Positions 1 through 13,500 of a stretch of DNA of 64,000 nt are shown piece after piece. Made by a program: the position numbers and the translations under genes. Source of the DNA: Episyrphus balteatus (Eukaryota > Arthropoda > Insecta > Diptera > Syrphidae). Location of the stretch: positions 78,740,867-78,804,866 of the forward strand of contig NC_079136.1 of assembly GCF_945859705.1 (NCBI RefSeq), in the 5' to 3' direction. Each line of letters opens with the position of its first letter. The first letter of the stretch is position 1. The notes below the pieces were generated by a model. The model saw only the letters and a list, made by a program, of their open reading frames with translations, had not been told where the DNA came from and searched no databases.

Positions 1-186
1 TTCTGGTTCCCGAAACTAAAAACAATTGTATCTGGGAAACGATTAAGGGCCAATGAAAAAGTGAAAAGGACCATAAATGAATATTTTGAAAGTCCTCCAG
101 ACTCTCACTTCCGGGAAGCAATTTTACTGTTGGAGAAACGCTTAACTAAGTGTGTTGAGGTCCAAGCATGTTGTGTCGAAAAATAA
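1..186 (+). mobile_element. mariner-type transposase, C-terminal fragment
   Basis: The frame starting at base 1 is open to a TAA at 184-186 and encodes 61 residues. It begins FWFPKLKTIVSGKR, contains INEYFES and ends with a ...LEKRLTKCVEVQ... stretch. This is the usual C-terminus of mariner-family transposases, just after the last catalytic Asp (FWFPK or FLFPK block), where the protein ends in a 'CVEVQGDYVE'-like tail. Here that tail reads CVEVQACCVEK, so it has drifted. The catalytic core lies outside the window, so I cannot tell whether the element is intact. It runs convergent with tankyrase. Confidence 0.75.
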
Positions 187-665
187 AACCCTTTTTAACT
201 GAAAAAAACACTATCTTGCATTGAAACACAAAGTTAGAGACTGTAAATAAAAATGTAAAATGTACATAATAGTGCACTTTTCTGTTTATGGGGAGCACAT
301 TTAATAAAAAAAAAGAATACTTTTTATTTAGATATTTAGAAATGTTCTAATAATTTGTGTGTAATTTGAATGTACTATCTGACAAGTTGAACCCTTTAAA
401 CTTTGTTATTTTCTTTTTTTTTTTAGAATGTAAACGGCTTCATTTTTTAAAACACACATAAACATCGTGTACAATTATTCCTACAGTGTGTATAATATAA
501 TGTATTAAAAAGCTGATTATAAAACACGACAAACACGACAACACCGATAATAATAAATCGACAAATCATTATCAGTGTTAGTTTAGAGAAGAGATCAAAA
601 ATGCAGCTAATAAGCTGAAATTTAACATCAAATACCAACAAGACGATTGACAAAGATGATCTGCG
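187..665. other. tankyrase 3' flank and probable 3' UTR
   Basis: This AT-rich stretch separates the mariner fragment from the tankyrase-linked reading frame. On the minus strand an AATAAA-type signal (forward TTTATT) lies at about 323-328. If it is used, the tankyrase transcript would end near 300-310. No other coding frame is convincing. The short minus-strand ORF at 447-653 has no recognisable content. Confidence 0.35.
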
Positions 666-1478
666 TCACAATTCGTATGTAATATTATTCATATGATCAC
701 GAGTCTTGCGCGGTGTAAATGTTGGCAAATGATGATTGAACGTCGACGATTGCTTACTGCTTCGATTGTTTCCATTGCATGGACGATGAGAGAATGATGT
801 ACTGTAGGGAACATTCGAACTGCGACCCCCGCCAAAACATCGCATTGCAGCACAAATCAGTGTGCACCAGCGCCATGATGAGAATGTGTAGAAGCCATGA
901 GGATTATTTGATAGCAGATGATGTCGACTATTGTGCAGAGTTGAATTGTAATTCGAACGGAAACTACTATCACTGCTATCATTTCCACTGCTGTCATTGT
1001 TGCTATTGATCAAATTCATGCGAAAATAATTGCCATTGTAGTAGCGTGACTCATCGACATCATTATCAGCGGGAGCGCCGGTCTCATTATCGAAATTTCG
1101 ATCAATCGAAACTGCTGGAGTGATAATCATGAATTGACTGTACTTAGTGCGATACGATCGATTTGTTCCATTGGAAACAGATGATGATCGATTTTTATTG
1201 ACAGATGATGATGTTGCTACTCCGCTACTGAAACCGTTCAAAAGCGTTTGGTTGGTATCTACGGACGAAAAGGAAGTCGATGATGACAGGGACGCATCAC
1301 CAGCAGAGGCGGCGGTGGCGGCAACTGTGTGTGGCGATTGTGATGTTGATGCTTGGACAGTGGGCGGCTGTGGTTGTTGTTTTTGTGTGGATGATGATTG
1401 TTGCTGCTGTTGCTGCTGCTGTGACTGTTGTTGATTTGCTGGTGATGAAGTTGGCGTCGAGCCGACAGATGGCATCCA
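666..1478 (-). CDS. in-frame extension after the tankyrase UGA (candidate stop-codon readthrough)
   Basis: The tankyrase UGA at 1481-1479 is followed in the same frame by UGG, AUG and then sense codons to a UGA at 668-666: 271 codons without a stop. The predicted peptide starts WMPSVGSTPTSSPANQQQ, has a Gln tract, long Ser/Thr/Asn-rich stretches, a central non-repetitive block with SQFMIITPAVSIDRNFDNE, a Cys/Trp patch (SSWRWCTLICAAMRCF), and ends ...NNITYEL. The segment is visibly richer in G and C than the UTR and introns around it. A frame this long is unlikely by chance in such AT-rich DNA, although the CAG/CAA-rich part (about 1380-1440) is open in several frames. Readthrough extensions of this style are well known in flies. 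Alternatives are a second cistron starting at the AUG at 1475, or a splice variant that avoids the UGA. Confidence 0.6.
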   Translation of the reverse strand, partial: WMPSVGSTPTSSPANQQQSQQQQQQQQSSSTQKQQPQPPTVQASTSQSPHTVAATAASAGDASLSSSTSFSSVDTNQTLLNGFSSGVATSSSVNKNRSSSVSNGTNRSYRTKYSQFMIITPAVSIDRNFDNETGAPADNDVDESRYYNGNYFRMNLINSNNDSSGNDSSDSSFRSNYNSTLHNSRHHLLSNNPHGFYTFSSWRWCTLICAAMRCFGGGRSSNVPYSTSFSHRPCNGNNRSSKQSSTFNHHLPTFTPRKTRDHMNNITYEL

Positions 1479-1559
1479 TCATCTTGATGATTCCTCGTTT
1501 CCGCTACTACTGTCTTCAGGTTTGACAATTTGATATGTTATCAAATATTCTGGATAAGC
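1479..1559 (-). CDS. Tnks: tankyrase coding exon 8 (C-terminus and UGA)
   Basis: Residues 1144 to 1169. It encodes AYPEYLITYQIVK, the last strand of the PARP fold, then an acidic Ser-rich tail, then UGA at 1481-1479. The acceptor is TTAAAG before 1559 after a 58-nt intron. The tail length matches Drosophila tankyrase, so this UGA is very likely the normal stop. The frame continues open past it (see the extension at 666-1478). Confidence 0.92.
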   Translation of the reverse strand, partial: AYPEYLITYQIVKPEDSSSGNEESSR

Positions 1560-4500
1560 CTTTAAATATTTAACAACATAAACATTTTGTAAAAGTTAAT
1601 TAATTTATATAGCTTACTTGTTCTCCACGGTATACTACATATTCCGCAAAGTGTAAGCCTCCAGCAGATGGACGACCTATGACAGAATGATGACCTGGTG
1701 GTGCGTGGGCCATTTTCATTGCACTATATTGAAGGAATGATTTCCCGAGAGCTACGCGACACAGAAGCAATTGTCTGCAAATGAAATAAAAAAATTTATA
1801 AGTTTATTCAGGAACTTCAATTTCACATTGTGTGTAAGATAATGGAATCAAAGCGAATAATATTCCATTGTGCCCAAAAAATATAATCGTGTTTTTCTAA
1901 AAACCAATTGATACTTTTCGTCATTATTTAATAATTAAATTTTAATGGTTTTAAATGATCTTTAGTCCAAATAACGAGCCCAGACACATTATTTAGAGTG
2001 AAAAAACTGTTTTTTTTCTCTGTTTATGTTTTTCTTCTTATTGATTTAAAAAGTTAAAGGTAACTAAAAAAAATAGAAATAGTTCGAAATTTTTGTGTGA
2101 ACATTTTTCTTATTTTTTAGTTTGAGTACGAATTTTTCAAAAATGTTTTAAAACAGCTTTAAAAAAAAAGCAATTTGAAAGAAAAAGTTGTTGGCCCTAA
2201 GTAAGATTTCCATATTTAACCAAAATAAATAGTAAATTTTCTTACCTAAAAAGGTGCTATCATTTTAAATTTGACTAAGTTACAGCTGAGCTGTTTCATT
2301 GTTTAGTTTTGAAGTGAAATGTATATTTTATTACTATGTACTTAATTTTCGTTAAAATCGACTTTTGGATAAATTCGGGTTTTTAACGTCGTTGTGAGTG
2401 TAATCTTTTTGAAAGAAAAAGCCCCTTTTTTTAATCAAAATAACATTTATTTAAATCTTTTTTCTCATTTACCATCTAAGAATATATTTGTTTCGGTTAG
2501 AAAAGTTTCCATTTCTTTTTCATTGCATCTAATATACCCAAAAAAAAGCGGTCCCGGACATGGTCATAACTCAAAAACTGAAAATCAAATGGCTTAAAAT
2601 CACATAAAAGTTAATTATTTTTGAGTATTTCTTTTCTTAACACTACATAATATACACAATACTCTTTATTAATTGGTACATCTCTTACAAAAAAATTAAG
2701 TTTTGTTATTTTTCATACATTGATAAAAGTTGTCCCAAGAAAAATGACGCATAATACCAACATTTATTAATGTATCAATATTTAAATCATCTAACGTACA
2801 AAAGGGTGCTGCAAGCAGTTTTTAAATATATTTTATATAGATTTGTCATTCTATTGTCATTTGTATTTTTACTCAGTATCTTATCTAAGTATGGCTGTAA
2901 TAAACAATTTTATCAAAAAGTTAAAACAAAAACAAAAGAAAAAATTACTTATGGCCTAAGTGTTTCGGAGGTGCATAAAAGCATTTTTTTGTAGAAATCG
3001 GTCTCTGCCCCAAGAAATAAAGTTATATTTGATTTATTTAAGACCTACTATCTTAGTATAATAATATATCATTCACATTGATACTATTTCTAGACCTCTA
3101 AAGTCGTTTTGAACAGATCACCACTATTTCGAGGAACGTTTTTCTAGTACTAATTTTTGGGGTTTTACGATAAATTGAAAAATATACATTTTTGTGCTCT
3201 GCCCGTTCATGAAATTTGTATCATAAAACAAAGTTGATTTTTTAAGAATTCGGTCATCGAAATTTCCCACCTTCATGATTTTGACCCTTTCATTTCGCTA
3301 CAAAATTAATTAACAGTTCCAATTTTTATAAAAAACTCAATTTCTTTTATTATTTGAGAACAACATCCGGAAAAAATTTTTGTGGCACTGGTTTGTTATT
3401 TTAAAAACTTTCTCTGTTATTGCAGTTTTCAAAAAAGTATAAAAGTTTTTCAAGTCGAAGTTCGAAGGAAAGATAATTACAATTTGAATTCAAACAGCGT
3501 TTTTCAAGGCAAATAAACACATATTTTCAAACTTTTATTGTTTTTTTTTTTGCTCTGAAAAAGACTGTTTTGGTGTTTTTTTTTAACTATTATTTGTATT
3601 GATATATCTTTGGCCCCGGATACTAAGAGGGTAAGTCACAAAATTGACCATTGTCAGTTTAGATAACGAGTTTCATCAATAAGCTAAAATAGGCTGGTTC
3701 ACAAACGTTAGGGACTAAAAAGTTAGTCAAGATTCGGGTATCTAGTAGCTGATTTTTGGGAAGTTGACTGGAAAGTTAGTCAAGAAGAATGTCCCCAACT
3801 CGTTTTACACCTTTTTCTAAATTTCCGTTCCATAAATGTTGTTGACTAAATATTTAGTCTCTAATGTTTCCCGAATGTGCCCAATATAAAATAAATTATT
3901 TAAAATATCAAATTATTGTCATAAACAGAGTTAGACTAGTTTTAGACGTATTAAATTCCAGTACCACGTTGTGAATTGAGATTACACAACCAGTTTTGTA
4001 ATTCATGAAAAGATTTTGCAAAAAGAAAACAAAGGTACATTCAAACAAGGGTTTATATACCGATTCTATTAACCTCACTTCTTTAAAACTCACCTTGGAC
4101 ATACGTAGCATGATTTATCTTTATGCGATGGACATCCAATACCTCCGCCGATTCCATAAACATACTGATTACTTTTAGAACTATGTTCAGCAAAATATAT
4201 GCCAGCTCCAAACATACCGCCAATATAAGCGTGTCTTTCATCAAAACCCTTTTGAACAATGGCATTAATAAACGGACTTCCATGGAAGAGCATTCGTTCG
4301 TTGGCTTGCAAAGAGTTTTCTTCGGAAACTTCTTGTCGCCTATGCACATATCTTTCCCAAAGTTTACGATTCTGTACTTTTTGTACCTTTAAATACAAAA
4401 TTTAAATGAAAAATCCTTTTTTCGAAAAGTTACAAGTATACCCTAATAATGTTGTATCGAAGGAAATACCCTCCAGCTTGTCCATTATCTCTATGCTCGC

Positions 4501-7500
4501 GAATAGTAGCCTGCATTTCCTCTTCGACCGCAACAAATTCCTTGTCGTCTGGAAGTAAGTCTACTAAAAGTGTTCCTGGATTCAAGTTATTTCCGATTCC
4601 TTAAAATAAAAAAAATATATACAATATCAAATAATATTATTATGTATGCGTTATTAAATCCCTTACCGGTTGTCGATCGAAGTTGAGCAATGCCCTTTAG
4701 AATTTTATGTCTAAATCCATAAGCAGAAACTCCTACTTGTTTTAAGTCTTCATGTCCCATCTCAGCCAAAATTTCCAACGTTATTTGTTCCCTCTCAAAC
4801 AATTCAATCAAATGATCAAGTTGTTGGCTTGCCAGGAAACTAGCCACGTTCGTAATCGAATCTGGATCACTCACTTCCTCACACATATCTGCTTGTGCGT
4901 TTGATTCTGCTCCCTGAGCTGGACTCATTCGTGTCGACATTAACGGAACTGGTACACTCAGAGTCATCGAGGCGCCTGATGGCAGTGTTACAGTTTCAGT
5001 GGTTGGTGAGAGGACAGCACATGCAGGAGGGACACTACTTGGGGCAGGTGAAGGTGAATTGCTAATTAATGATGTTTGCGAAGTGCTCAGTGTGGAATTT
5101 GCAGCCAACGACGTTGTCATAGCGTCTTGAAGCAAGCACTTGACATCATCTGCAGTTGCCAGTTCTATCGGAGTTTGACCTTCCTGATTTTTCATATACG
5201 AATCTGCACCGTGAGCTAAAAGTAAAGCACAAAGTTGCGTTCGTCCTTTCTGAGCGGCTTCATGCAATGGTGTGAAGCCCCACTTATCAGTTGCATTCAC
5301 TACAGTCTTATGTTTTATCAACAACGCAGCTATGTCTAGATGACCGTAGGAGGATGCATTGTGCAGAGGAATTAATCCTCCTTTATCTTGGGCATTTACA
5401 TCGGCGCCATTTTCAAGCAAATATTCAGCCACTTCATAGTTATTATAACCTGCAGCCAAATGCAATGGAGTCGAGTTGCGTCCTTGTGCGTCACGGCAGT
5501 TTATAGTCTCGGGAGTAACTAGTCTTTGCACCCGCGCGAGGTTACCCTTTTTGGCAGCATCCAACAGAGCAGAATTACCACGTAGAAGCTCGGCAACATC
5601 ATGGTCAGATTCTTTGACCAAATCTGAAGGCGTCGCTCCATCACGATTCTTTTTGCTCGGATCTGCGCCATGTTTCAAAAGCAATTTGACTATGTCGTAT
5701 TTTCCTTTGGCAGCAGCTTCATGCAAAGGAGTAAACTTCCAAAGGTCTGCCACATTCACATTGGCGCCATGTTTAACTAGCAACTCGGTCACTTCGAAAT
5801 GACCATAAGAGCATGCATTGTGCAGTGGAACTAGGCCGCCCTTGTCAGCGGCATGAACCTCAGCTCCATGCTCTAACAAGAATTCTACAACTGGAACTCG
5901 ATTGAAGCCCGCAGCAAAATGCAAAGGTGTAGAATGTCGGCCATCCAAATCACGACAGTTGACTGTGTGTGGGTTGGCGAGAACGATTCTCCTAACGGTA
6001 TCTAAATCACCAGCTTTAGCGGCTTCTAGCAAATGAGTTTCAGTGTCTGGAGGATCTTTTAAGATCTTCAATACACTTTCTGATGCTAATTGTGCAGCTG
6101 TATAGCCTTCTAACGAAATAATACTTGTGTCAATAGAATAAGATAACAACAAGCGACAAGCTTGCTCATCGCGAGCACTCTTGTGCAACGCTGTCTGTCC
6201 AAGGCCATCCAGAGCATTAACCTTGGCTCCATTTTTAAGCAACGTATCCATAACATCGTAATGCAAATGTTCGGCAGTCAGATGGAGTGGTGTAAGGAAT
6301 GCTTTGTTCTTTTCGTTAAGCAGAGCTCCCTTGCGAATTAGAATCTCTGCAACCTAAAAAAAATATATATAAAATTTAGGCTTATTTAAAAAATAAAGTT
6401 TATATCAACTTACTTGTTTTCTTTTCGGGTCTACAGAAACTCCAGAAGCATGCAACGGTGTATCTCCAGAATAGGGATGCACAAAGTTTACTGTCTCCGA
6501 GGTGAGGAATTTCTTCAGCCTTGGAATATCGGCTTTTTTGCAGGCATCTAAAACACAGTGGCCTTTGTACTCGTCTAAAATTTAATAAGATTAGAAATAC
6601 ACAGCTGAAAAAATTACGATCTAACTTACGAGTTATACGATCTCTAAGCTCTCTTGTTGGAGCCGAGTCTATTGCTGATTTGTTATGGCAGTTTAAAAGT
6701 GTTGGATCGGCACCTTTACTTAGTAACAAGCTACAAACTTCTACTCTACTCTTGGATGCAGCCTCATGCAAAGGTGTGAAAGCCCATAAATCATTGGCAT
6801 TTACATTGGCACCGGCTTTGATTAAAAGTTTGGTCACTTCAAAATGCCCATACGAACACGCATTATGGAGAGGCACTAAGCCTCCTTTATCTTTTGCATG
6901 CACATCTGCCCCATTGGCTAGTAGAATCTCAACTATTGCTATGCGATTGTAACCAGCTGCTAGATGTAATGGTGTCGAACGGCGTCCATCACTTGCATGG
7001 CAGTTCACATTTAATGGTGTCAGAAGAGCCAATAAACGATCTTCGGCTCCAGATCGGGCAGCTTCTAAGAGCTCATCTTTTCGATACTCTCCTGTTAATA
7101 CTGGCCTTGTATTCTCGTCAGCCAGTTCCATTGGGGTTTTTTGTTCGGAATTGCGAATATTAGGATTGGCACCATGTTGTAACAATGCAATGCAGACATC
7201 TACTTTACCCTTACTTGCAGCTTCGTGTAATGGAGTGTAGTTCCAATTGTCTGTGGTGTTGGGACTAGCTCCGGCTTTTAAAAGTAAGCGTACAACTTCT
7301 GCATGACCAAAGGAGCAAGCATTATGGAGTGGATGAAGACCTCCTTCATCGCAAGCTTGAATGGATGCACCATTGTTGAGAAGGTATTCAACAACTTCTC
7401 GGCGACCATATCCTAGAATAACAAAATTAATTGAGTTTTTTTTTTTTTTTTGGTAAAAATAGATACCTAAAAGTTATGAAATAAAAAATGCGGAAATAAA

Positions 7501-10500
7501 AAAAAAAAAATCAAAACCATGCCTGTCTGCATAGTAAATATTGAGTTTCCTTTCTTTGTAAAAAAAAATAACATATCTAAAAAGTTCAAAAGTACGTGAA
7601 AAACTTTGGAGAAAGTAAAACACAAAGCTTGATCCGTTGAATATGTCTGAAACAGTAGAGCACCGAGTGTAAAAGTCTTATTTCATGAGTGTGTAAGGTA
7701 GCACCGAAACGTAGCAGTAATTGACTATTTGATGAATAGAATTGCTTATCTAAACATTGTAAAGAACAACCTGTAAGAAATTTCCAGAAATTTTGGAAGA
7801 AAAGGTTATAAGCTTTCAGGCAAGACGTTTTTACATTGAACAGGTCCATTTCTTCCTATGCAAGGAATAACGACTCTTCATTATTCAATTTTTAAATGTA
7901 TGACTGTAGTATTTTTGAACCCCATCTTGTTGATAATATGATGCACTAAGTTAATTCGATTAAATACCCTGGATTGGATCTGGTAAATCATTTTGCAACT
8001 ACTCCATCAATCAAAATTCGCAATTAAAATAAAAAATCCCAAAAAACGGGATTTAATCTTCATACAAAATCAAGGAGGGGACCCTTAATATTTGTTGTAA
8101 CTGCATTTAAAATTCATATTATCTTAAAGAAAAAAATAATAAATGTTTTATTCTTAGCATTTCAAGACTAAAACTTAAAAAAAACATCTTTTGAAGATTA
8201 CAACTGGTAGAAATTTTCCAAGTATCTTAAAATGTATGAGTTTTCTGGTAAACTTGTTAAACACTTTTTTGTTTATTATTATTTTCCTTATAAGGAAAAA
8301 TTAATAAAAATCTATGTTAATCACACATTTGTCAAAGAAAATTGGCGTCAAATTAAAAAAATTATCCTGGTCAAGGAAAAATGAACAGCATCCATGCTTC
8401 CTAGTGGTTTCAGCATGAAACCACCTATTAATTATTTTTTTATTTTTTGTTGCAATAATTAAAAATTTGAAAATTAGTGCATGAGCTATTGCATTATGAG
8501 TACTACGACAACAAAAAATTTAATTACTTAAGGGGGGGAATCCCTCCAGACGACACCTTTTTCACTATTTTTTTATGAAAAACTGAAAGCACTTATTGAA
8601 ATTTGGAAAAAGACAAGATATTACTGACATTATCAAGAATTGAAAAAAAAAATTTTTTAAATGAAAAAATAACAAAATGGCGGCTCTGGAGCCTTTCAAA
8701 GTTGACGCCTCCAGTTTGCGCCGTGCAATGTACAGGTCCAGGAAATCATCTTAAATCAAAAAGGAAATTTTTTCCGTTAGATGATATTAGTACGCATTGC
8801 ATGAACCTAAATTTATTTTTTTTAAATGAAAAATAAAAATTAGAAATCAAAAAAACGAAAAAAAACATGTTTTTTTTACAAAGAAGTATAAAAAAAAATA
8901 TTTACTGTACAAATTTTATTCAACTTTTAGGTTCATGTTGTGGCCAATGATTTAAGGAGTAATTTGCTTTAAATTTCAAGTCGATAGCTTCATTAGTTTT
9001 TGAGTTACATTGCACAGCGCGGAAAAAAACTAGTTTCGAAAAAAATGCGTTTAAAGTTTTCGTTTTCGTACTATGGTAGGTTCGGAGCGCATTGGTTTCG
9101 GGACTATATAGGCACTTTTGAGGCTTCATTTAAGGCTAAGACCACTGAAAATAGTTTCTTCGGTTGATAAATAAATTTATTACGCAAAAAAAAAAATGCA
9201 AAAATAAAAAATTCCGGAGGGATTTCCCCCCTTAACAAAAGTTTATATTTAGTTAAAAAAAATGCAGAATTTGTGAGGGTTTTCTCAATTTATTGTTCAG
9301 GTAGCCTTAAGCTTAGAGGTACAAAATAACGGTAACACTGAAAGAGAATGATTATAATGGTTCTAAAATCTATGGAATATGAAAACATGTTTTTAATTAG
9401 AAAATTTGCTTTTCCAATCTAAATACTAGTTTAATAAGAGTTTTTGGTAAAACACATTGGTTTTTAGGTGCATTTTTATCTTTTGGTTTTTTTTTTTACT
9501 AAAAAATGGACTTCACCTTTTGTAGTCTGAGCTCAAAACATTCCTTATACAATGCAATTACTAGTACAATCATTATTTTTTCGTTTTGGTGTGTAATTAG
9601 AAAATATCAAAACTTTTTCTCAAGATTTTTGTAATTTTTTCGTGAAAAAAATTAAAAAAAAGTTACTCCGGGAACAAAAGGTTAAAATGTATATCTGGCC
9701 AACCAAAAAAGATATCAACATTTTGTAAACGCACCTTCAAGGCAAAATATTTTCTCTAAAAATAAAGAGCTTTACTAAGTTATTACCATTATTATTAACA
9801 TAGAAATTATCATTAACATGAGGAAAGGTGGACGAAAGTTATTGTTTTCTTAAATCTTCGGTAAAAGGTATCAACGTTGAATATAGATTGTTGCTGTAAA
9901 ACAATTTTTCTCTTAGAATTTACCCAAAATCACCTTCTTAAATTTCCCTTATCTTATAGCGGAACACCCATTTTCGATTTTATTCTAAGTTTCGTTACCT
10001 ATAAAAATTATGTTCTATTTTGTATTAATTTATGAATTACTTATATGTTAATTTCGTGTTTTGTGTTTTTAAATATTTTTTTTTTTTTTGAAATATTTCT
10101 ATTTTTTTATGGTTCCACACAATATAATAAAAAAAAATGTATAAAAAAAAGTAATTTGATTACTGGATTACTTACTTACTTACTGAAGAAGGTATTGGAT
10201 TTAGAAAGATTAAAACACAATTCCTAAGTTTTGGTTTTGATGAAAGCGATTTTTACTCAAACAAGTAAGCGAATAAAGCGATAAAAAATTCTATTTTCAT
10301 TTAAAAAAAAAAACAACGAAAGAGTTTTTAAGCAATTTCTAACAATTTTTGAAGTTAAAAAAAAATCTATTATTTGATAATTTTTTTGGACAGTTCGTTG
10401 AATATACCTACAAAAACGGCATAATTTCATATATCGTCGCTGTAGTTCTAATACCTCGTAACCCAAAAAAGGCGATTTTGGACTAATGATGCAATTATAT

Positions 10501-13500
10501 TGTTAAACAAAATCCGGATGTAATAGAAAAGACCCTGTTTGCCTAACCTCGATATTGTCAGAGCGTCGCTTAATCAAAACCAGATCATTTGTATTGATTC
10601 TCATACATTTCATACTTAGTTTTTTGCCTCTCCTGAAAAATAGACTTTTCTGGGTTACGAGGTATTAGAACTACAGCGACTATATACCGCGAAAATATGA
10701 ATTTTTTGAAAAAAAAAAAACATTTTTTTAACATTTGGCAGTTTCATGTGAGAAATTTAACTGAGAGTAGATTTTCTTTCCCAGGAACCTTTCTCCCTAT
10801 TGGGAATCTCCATCGGAATTTTGTTTTTAGGAAAGACATACCATCAACTTAACAAACCATGACCTTCGAACATATACTCGTACCTTCCAGAATTTTAGCA
10901 ACTCTAATTTAGATTGTATTTGGTGAATAAGGTAAAACAATTAAAATGTTTAATAGTGCAATTTTTATATGAGGTGATGGGGAAGAGCGTTCTAAAAGAT
11001 AAAACAATTTTTTAGAGACTATGCGAAGAATTTTAAGAGACAGATGCAATCCACTTGTTTTGTCAGATGCAACGAAAGTTGGGAGTATATTCTAAACGAT
11101 CGAATTTTCTAGCCTTGTAAAGTTAAACACTTTTGAATAACACCGACAAAATTTATTCAAGATTCTTGTTTCTTAATTTTTAAAAATAAGAATAAAAATT
11201 AAAAAAATGCAAGCCAGAATTTTAAATCAAAATATAAAATAAGACACAGACATCAACCTTGCAAAAGTAAATAATAGCTCTCATATGCTATTAAAGGGTG
11301 ATTTTTTAGTGTGATCAACCGATTCGATGTTTTTAGACTTTTTTAATTGGCAATTTTAAATCACCCGTCTACGCAGATAAGCCAGCGTCACTTGTACCCT
11401 TAGAAGAAAACTTTACACCTGTTATGAGTAAGATAACAGACAAGATGTTCTAAAAAGTGACTTAAAAATTGCATTTCTCCTATGCACACCTTCAAGCGTA
11501 GTCAGCAATTAAATTAAATAATCTTCAGGAAACAAATGGCCAACATGTATTTATCAACTCAAATAAATTGAAATGGGACCACACTGCAGCCACCAGCTTT
11601 CCAATACAAAAAGAATTATAAAAATTGGTTCACTCAGTCCAAAGTTATGAGGTAACAAACACAAAAAAAAAAGGAAAAATACAGACGAATTGAATACCTC
11701 CTCCTTTTTGGAAGCCGGTAAATTATACCTAATTTTTTTTATTTTTGAAAATTAAAAACAACACACTTTTTACTAAAAAATAAAAGGAAACAAATATTAA
11801 ACAGTATATAGCAATATTTACCCGGGCAGGGAATTTCTAAAACAGAAACAAATGCCACTTTGAAAACAAATTAAAGTGCAACACTTTCCACAAAAATTGT
11901 AACAACTTTTTGTATTATCTACTCAATGTCATAGAAAGAACTGTCAACCAGTTAATGGTTATAACTTCTCGAAGCAAATTGATATTATCCATCATGACTC
12001 AACACAACGACTTCTGTAATTCCAAAAATAAAAAAAAAAATAATAAACCATTTTACTGAAAACAATTTCACTTTTACTTAAAATCTATAAAATATTCTTA
12101 GCTTTTGCTCCAAGTTATCATGTTGACAGTGAATAAAATCGAAACTTTTACACCAAATGCATGTAGAATAATAAACACTTTGTGTTAACTTAAGTAGGCC
12201 AGACGCTTGGTTGGTTCGCAATTAGCTGTGCTCTGTGCTTGTTGATTGTCTTTTACTGTCCACCATTGCAGCAATAGATTTCACTTAACGTCTTATATCT
12301 GTGAGAGATTTTTTCCTTTTAACATAGAACATATCCATACTTAACAAATCACACAAACTAACTAATTTGGTCAAATTATTTTGTGATCTTGTAAAAAAGT
12401 TTCATTCATGTGAGCAATGGATAATATTGATTTTTTTTTACACATGTTTTACACTTATAAGTTTAATGTGTTTTCATTTATAAATTTTTTCATAATATTC
12501 TCGCATTAAAGGGGTTTTTGGTACCCTTAAAATGTATTAAAGGCAGAGTGAGCTTTATGAAAGGAGAGAAGGGTTTAAGAGGAGGAGCCGATGCATATTT
12601 GTTTTGAAATTCGGAACATTTAAATGGGATAGAAACACTGAGGCGGGTAATGCATTCTACATTATCGAAGTACTACTAAAAAAAGAATTTCTATATTTGA
12701 CGGCACGTGTTTCAGGGCAGGAATGCAGCTGGCTATTTCATTTGGAACATTTTCTTAAGTAAAATCTATAGAACAAAGACAGTCATGATACATTACGACA
12801 GTGCTCAATAGAAGAACTTAATTGTGTCTGTCTAAATAGTTTAAAAACTTCAGATTTAAAAAATTACAGTTAGATCAGAAGCGGTAACAAATGTCTCACA
12901 TCTTCTTAGGAAACCTAATCATTTCGCATCGTTTTTAGCGAAATTTAATATGTGCTCATTCCACAGAAGGTGGTTTGTAATGGACATATTTAGGATCGAA
13001 AACTGAACATTTTCCTCGATGTAAGTTCCACTCATGAACAGTTACAAAGATCATTTTAACGATAGTAAGGAGCATTGTATTTTAAAAACATTAAATACTA
13101 CGCGGTTTCTTACTCTCAATCGGCATTCAAGATAAGAATTTAATGATCTTATCATATTTCGCCGTTGAAGTTTCACATTGGAAAGACATGTGTTGGAATC
13201 CACAAACCAATGTGAAAAGCTGAGAATACTATAATCACTATTATCAGAGAGTAGATCAATAATTAAAATGTGGAAGAGAATCGGAGACAAAACGGAGCTC
13301 TGGGGCACACCAGCGTTTATATTATGGTCTTCAGACTTGAATCCATTCAATTGGATCTGTATTAAACCATTCGAAAAGATATTTCTTATCATACGAAGAA
13401 ACTTGATGACAAAATCTATCAAAAGTCTTATGAAATATCAAGCGCAATAATCTTAACTTCTCTTAGACGATGTCAAGATTTGTTTCACTTTTCGGTGAGA

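Noticed and set aside
779..1009. Plus-strand ORF (76 codons) opposite the tankyrase extension
   Set aside because: It is the antisense of the in-frame extension; its Cys/His richness comes from reading Ser/Asn codons backwards.
1147..1434. Plus-strand ORF with a poly-Cys end
   Set aside because: The Cys run is the complement of the CAG/CAA glutamine tract, so it is a shadow of the minus-strand frame.
4123..4392. Plus-strand ORF of 89 codons opposite the PARP exon
   Set aside because: It lies exactly over exon 6 on the other strand and has no family features.
5476..5802. Plus-strand ORF of 108 codons inside tankyrase exon 4
   Set aside because: It is antisense to ankyrin repeats; repeat periodicity keeps opposite frames open.
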